A stretch of DNA of 64,000 nucleotides from the NCBI GenBank assembly GCA_032164245.1, contig JAVMKO010000001.1:60866892-60930891 (forward strand), given 5' to 3'. The translations under genes and the position numbers were made by a program. Positions 58,829 to 64,000 of this stretch are shown here, piece after piece. Source of the DNA: Sternotherus odoratus (taxonomy: Eukaryota > Chordata > Testudines > Kinosternidae). The notes under the pieces were generated by a model. That model had not been told where the DNA came from and did not search any database. It worked only from the letters and a program-made list of their open reading frames with translations. The first letter of the stretch is position 1. Each line of letters opens with the position of its first letter.

Positions 58829-60829
58829 GATAGGGAAGGTTCCCACAGTGATTATGTATGAGTTTGTTGTATGCATAAAGTAATTAATGGCATTCATCAA
58901 GCAGTTTTAAAAATATCTCTTCCAAAATACACGTTGTGCAAATACTAATTGTGACCCAAATGCAGCCATCTGTACTCAAATTAAGCAGAGTGCTTTGCTC
59001 TACAAGGAGTCCTGTTCATGTGATTGGGACTAGTCACAGAGTAATATACTACTCTGTTTGTGCAAGTTCATCAGAATGCCTCTGTCAAAAACAATTTTAT
59101 TTTTATAGCCTTCATTAGAGAGGCTAGTCTAGGGTATCATTTTACAATAAAGGCAGCCCAAAATCTATAAACTAACATTTATGTTGTGTTGTTTTTCTCT
59201 CCAGTTACATGTGCATCGTATAATGTTACCTACAGAAAATCAAAGATACCAAGTAAGCACTCAAGAGGAAATCCGAGAAGCAAGGCTGCCCACACAATTT
59301 AAAATTTGTCCACCTTGTGTGTACATATTATTGTAGCCTTTCCCAGCATCCCATGGGAAATCTATGATAGAGCCAGGAATAGTATCCAGCACTCCTGCAT
59401 TCCCATTCTGTGCCTTAATTTCAAGACACCCTCTCTCTTATTGCAATCCTGAGCTTTCTTTATGTCAATCCTGTGAAGCAGGGGTCCTTCAGAGCATATG
59501 TCATTATGTAATTAAATGCTATCATAATGCACACACACAAGGAGGTTGCTTGGGCTTTGCTCAGTAATAACAGCTATAAAGTGCACAGAGTGATTAAAAC
59601 CATAAATGGAAGAAATGGGTGTAGAACCCCTGCTTTCTTCCTGGCTCCTACCCCCACACTGCTTCCCATGGACCAAATGTGTGTTGCTGCTACATTCTGT
59701 GTAGATGTAAACTTTGTAGGGTAGGAGCGCATCCTTAGTGAAGAAAGACTGTTCAGAGACTTTAGTGGGCCTCCAAAAAGCTTTGAGCACATCAAGTGGC
59801 AACTTTTAGCAGCTTATACAGTGCCCAAATCTAAGTATATTGTCATGGGAACAGCACAAGGCATCTTTCTGGATCCTGGACCGTGCACGTGTCAAATTTT
59901 AATCTTCCTATTACTGACAACAGAGGCTATTCGGGAGGTGGGGAAGAGGGCATGGAATTAACTCTTGCAGAACTACCTGGTTTTTTTTTTCCCCCCATGC
60001 TCGTTTTTGGAAATGGCTGAGATACTTTTGCTGCAACTCTCCAAACAAATTTCAGGTTGATGCAGAGACCAGGCATAGAAAGTTTCAACCCAAATGGTTA
60101 AAGTTTGGCATAGTTATATGCAACTAACAACAGTGGTTTTATAATGGAAAGTATTAGTTAATTTTATCTATAGATAACATTGCTGGCTCTGCCTATAGAC
60201 TTATGAAGAAAGTTTTTAATATTATTTTAATACTGACATCAATAAAAACTAGCTAGTGGTTAATAAACACATTGTTCTAGTAGTGAAAGTCTGAACAATA
60301 TTAAATAGAGACGATCTTCTGCTGGTATAATTTGGCATAATTCCATTGAAGTCAATACTTAGTATAGTTTAAAAGGAAAAAGAAAGCAAATGCCACCTAT
60401 GATTATTTTGGGAGCTGTAGAAAATTGTTTTTATGTGACCTTACAAGCCATTTAATAAACAACATGGAGAGAGAACAGTAAACCCGATTATGGATCAAAT
60501 ATAAGTAAATTAGTTTCAATGCTTAGAGTTGGTTACAAAGTCTGCTGAAGTAAATGGAAAGACTCCTGTTAATATGGAACTGCTCGGTAATAATTTATAA
60601 ATCCTTTATGTTGGTGTAACAATTGAGATGAGATTTACTGTATGTATCTATTGCTTTAACTCAATAGGTGTCTATCTGGATACTGGACCAGCATACATAA
60701 GATATTATCTCACCCATTTTGTCTATCTGAAATATAGGCAGGAAGAAAAAAAAATAGTTCAAGATATTACCTATCAGCAAACAAGAGTTGTTAAAGAACA
60801 GTGCCAGTTCTATTAGCCTTGGTGAGTTA
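58829..60829. other. No gene or element recognised
   Basis: A+T-rich; T-tract and C-tract at about 59981-59997. A minus-strand frame of 96 codons has no motif. Confidence 0.4.
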
Positions 60830-61330
60830 GTCTCTGATCTCAGGCCAGCCTATGAATGTGGTTTGTCCAGGAAAGGACAAGACCTGACAAACACAGCAGA
60901 ACAAACAACTCAAGTGTTTAAAAAGGGCTCTCTCAGCAGGGGGTGGGGGTGGAGCTAAAACCACATGCAGACACAGGAACCTACTGAGTGTGTCCAGAGA
61001 ACCCAGACCTACCTAGGTCGTCCTAGAATGGTAGGACTTCAGGTAAAATAGACATGCATGCAGGCTGTTCATTGTTTTAAAATCCTTTTTTCTCTAAAAC
61101 TTTGTTATTACTGATAAATTTTATAAAAACTTTTATTTTTAGGTAGGTCTTTGGCTGCATTACTGTTCAGAGATGCAGGTGTCCAGTCAGATCTGCAGGG
61201 TAATAGTTGGTTGGCATAGTGGTTGTGCCCAGATGCCATTTAACAGTGGGAGAAATGCAAAATTCCACTTGGGGCTGCACTCAGAGTCAGAAAGGGGACG
61301 GAGCAGCAAGCAGTGACAACTCCCATTGAT
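60830..61330 (+). repeat. Possible old repeat, related to 29.09-29.56 kb
   Basis: Matches in block order with the 29 kb segment. Starts near GGTGAGTTAGTCTCTGATCT; ends near GGGAGAAATGCAAAATTCCA. Class unknown. Confidence 0.35.
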
Positions 61331-63682
61331 TTCAGTGGGTTTTGGATTAGGCCTTAAGTGGACATGGTCAAATTGTGCAAAATTTAATAAAGGAAATGAG
61401 CCCAAATGAAAACTCCATATTTGGGCACTTCTGAATGTTGGAGAAGTTCAGATTCAGACCAGAAATTCAGACCTTGTAACCATGGCTAATTATCAATCTA
61501 GCAGGTGAAATTGATTTAACGGTGCATAGAGCTGGAACCTCAAGGAGTGGTTGGTTATACAAACTATATCTTGATCAGATATTTCATCTGACTATGAAAT
61601 GTAATAGTAAATGTAATTTCTTACAGGAGAATGCATTTGTATTAACATTTAAGTATTGCTCAGATTAAAAGTCACACAGCTGAGGGAGAAAGGAAAACTT
61701 TCACTTCCCAACGAATTATGATTTTGTGCTGAATGACTAAATTTGACAAGAGGGGAGGGACAGAATGGTAAAAGGGTCACAGAAGGATTAACACTGTTGT
61801 TCCTACCTGCCCTTTGCTGTACTGTGTGCCAGTTTTTCAGGGGCTCTCTGTGGTTCCATTTTCCCCACCAGCCTACTCCATCCCCCACCAGAACCCTTCC
61901 TAGTGACAACCCTCACCAGTGACCCAGATCTTCATTTTGAAAGGCAACCTGTAGGAGGTGGCTCCTGCAGCCACAGCTCTTATTTTGGGGACCAGCTGCC
62001 ACTTCTAGGTAACAAGAAGAGAGAACGTGGTGACTAGTTGGCAGGGAGAGAAAATGTCCTTTTGCTAAAAGTTGTTGCATGAATTTAAAAACAACCCTGT
62101 CACCAACTCTTTCTAAAGATTCCAGTGGTTCAGTCTTTCTTATTATTTACAGTAATGAATTGTGGAGTTTAAAGAAGTCACTAAATGTTCTTTAAATAGC
62201 ATCAGATATTACACAGATCACACAGTAATCACTTTCTTTATGCTGACTGTTGACATGTGCTGCAAAATTTGAGTACCAGAGTTTTCTAAATGCTTTTTCT
62301 AGCACTCTAATTTTTTCTAGTATTTAGTAGATTTAAATAGTGGAATATAGTGAATTTATTCTATATCCTCAGAGAAAGAGATTTATAGTCTGGACATGAT
62401 GTACATTATTTTAATCTAATCCACTCTAAATTTACTATGCATTATAACATTGAAATACTCTCCAGTTACTAATTGGGCCATCATCAAATGTCATCAAGAT
62501 GCTATATATACTGGAAATATTCTGTTTAGACAGGCTGCTACTGGAACAAGGAATAGTGGTAAAAGAATTAACTTCATTCCTTTTTCAAGATCTAGTGAGA
62601 GATGATTTCTGAATTCTGATGAGTTACTGCATCTGTGAACCATTATTTGAATTGGGGTAATGGCTCACTCTGGCATCTGGAGCCTATCTTGAGATGTTCA
62701 GTGCAATCATGTAAAATCTTCTGAGGTGTACAAGATTAATCTGCGTCACCTCTATATTATGTGCATTGAACCCTGCCTGTTTTGGAGATCAGCAATAGTA
62801 CAGCCTTGGGGAAGAATCCCTACGGTAGTTACATATTCAGGATATTAGTGTAATCACATTTTTTTTAAACCAAGAAGTGTCTGTTAAGAACAACATCTAA
62901 CAAGGAAGTAGAATGAAAAAGCTGACTGTATGCAAGGTCCCAGTTATCTTCCTAGACAGTTCCACAAAAAAATGACAAATGAAACTCTGGCATCCTTAGG
63001 CCTCACTAGTTTAAAATAATGGTAGTCTTGGATTTGTTTAGCATATTCAGAGCTTCTTAACTGACCTTAACGTGATGCATAGCAAGGTTACTTCAAGAAA
63101 GGCGACAGTGCCAAAAATGTTAGATCATGAAAAGTGAACAGCAGGTTGGTTACAATGTGTGCAGTTGCCATTCATGTGTACCTGTGAACATTTCTACAGT
63201 GTAATATATGATGCTGGTCCTCAAAGCATGCAGCTGGCTGTTATATAACAAGAACACAGGTGGAGCTACATAAGGAAAGGTTACATTGACTTTTCATTTA
63301 TAAGTTGCCATTTCTATCTCAGCTATTCCAGTTTATTTTCAGTTTTACAAATGTTCTCATTTTTTTTAGCTTTCTTAAAGTTCTAAATTAATTTGTCTAT
63401 GTAGATCTAGTTTCAGATTTTTTCTCAAGCTACTAACAAAATTGCAAGCACTGTTCAACTTTGGAAAAAACAGCATTTGGCAGGCAATTAGCTCAGAGAT
63501 GTCCAAGTACAATTGGTATCTGAACTAACAATTCCTGTAAACATTTGAGGTAATGAGGTTTTGAAAACTAGCTATTGAGTCTACCTAGTAGACAATTTCA
63601 GTAACTGACAGATGAGCAATTTTATTAAGGGATAGGCTAAAATCTAACCCAAACCCGGGCCATTCTTTATAGGTGACAAATC
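61331..63682. other. No gene or element recognised
   Basis: Over 2 kb of A+T-rich, repeat-poor sequence; nothing nameable. Confidence 0.4.
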
Positions 63683-63878
63683 TGAGGAAAGCGAGGAATA
63701 CTTGTAGCACCTTAGAGACTAACTAGTTTATTTCAGCATAAGCTTTCGTGGGCTATACCTCACTTCATCGGATGCATAGAATGGAACAGAAGTAAAGTGT
63801 ATTTATACACACAGAAAGAAAGAAAGAAAATTGTACATTAGCATACCAATTCTAAGAGGGCTGTTAAATGTAGATAGG
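63683..63878 (-). repeat. Turtle-type repeat, same family as at 31.74 kb
   Basis: Shares TAGCACCTTAGAGACTAACT, AGCATAAGCTTTCGTGGGCT and CACTTCATCGGATGCATAGA with the family. Unlike the 31.74 kb copy it is single, and continues into a body with (GAAA)n at about 63815-63830. The strand given is arbitrary. Confidence 0.7.
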
Positions 63879-64000
63879 TGTCACAGGGTCCGGGCCACCC
63901 TGTGTTCTCTTGGCTCTTAATAAAGGTCTTGACACTGCTTTTAGTGCTCCACCCGAGTGTCCTTTATTTACAGTGCAGGTTCTTATAGCTTCAGTGACAC
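63879..64000 (+). mobile_element. Possible start of an LTR, cut by the window edge
   Basis: Begins TGTCACAGGGTCCGGG directly after the repeat and contains AATAAAGG (about 63920) as a poly(A)-type signal. The other end is outside the window, so no target duplication can be checked. Confidence 0.3.

Noticed and set aside
1..64000. CRISPR arrays, operons, prophage or other bacterial systems
   Set aside because: No spaced short repeats, no ribosome binding sites with compact genes; the window is vertebrate nuclear DNA.

Overview
The window looks like nuclear DNA of a vertebrate, most likely a turtle. It is A+T-rich with one CpG-rich promoter-like segment, has no compact genes, and is full of decayed transposable elements. 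The mix is what points to a turtle: CR1 LINEs with a TTCTTATG tail, L2-clade LINE and MIR-like SINE remains, PIF/Harbinger-type elements carrying a Myb/SANT-like gene, many small DNA transposons, Helitrons and solo LTRs. Several of these match families I remember as common in turtle genomes. That is recall, not a search.

No complete protein-coding gene can be supported. The best host-gene candidate is a CpG-rich stretch at about 7.1-7.75 kb with two inverted CCAAT boxes and a consensus splice donor after base 7754. It looks like a promoter plus a mainly untranslated first exon on the + strand. If so, most of the rest of the window would be its first intron. I could not recognise the gene or any later exon.

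Layout: 0-5.1 kb holds a CR1 fragment, Harbinger-like element I and a small repeat. 5.1-6.3 kb is a minus-strand Helitron whose 3' terminal structure is tandemly repeated. 6.3-12.4 kb is the promoter region and repeat-poor sequence. 12.4-15.4 kb is an LTR-like piece and CR1 remains. 18.2-19.7 kb has two copies of a multi-hairpin MITE; further copies lie at 28.3, 39.0 and 53.7 kb. 31.7 kb has a near-perfect 183-bp inverted repeat. 33.9-34.4 kb is a second Helitron. 35.6-37.8 kb is an L2 tail and Harbinger-like element II. 43.5-44.3 kb is a tRNA-derived repeat interrupted by a hAT element. 46.4-47.8 kb is an L2-clade LINE. 51.5 and 56.0 kb are solo LTRs with target-site duplications. 57.6-58.8 kb is a pogo-like element with a 55-bp minisatellite, followed closely by a hAT element with a perfect 8-bp duplication. 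The right edge has another turtle-type repeat and a possible LTR start.

The transposons are mostly non-autonomous or broken: reverse transcriptase and Myb/SANT motifs can be read, but each frame is interrupted. The best-supported observations are element boundaries whose duplications and termini can be read directly, and the nested or internally amplified structures.
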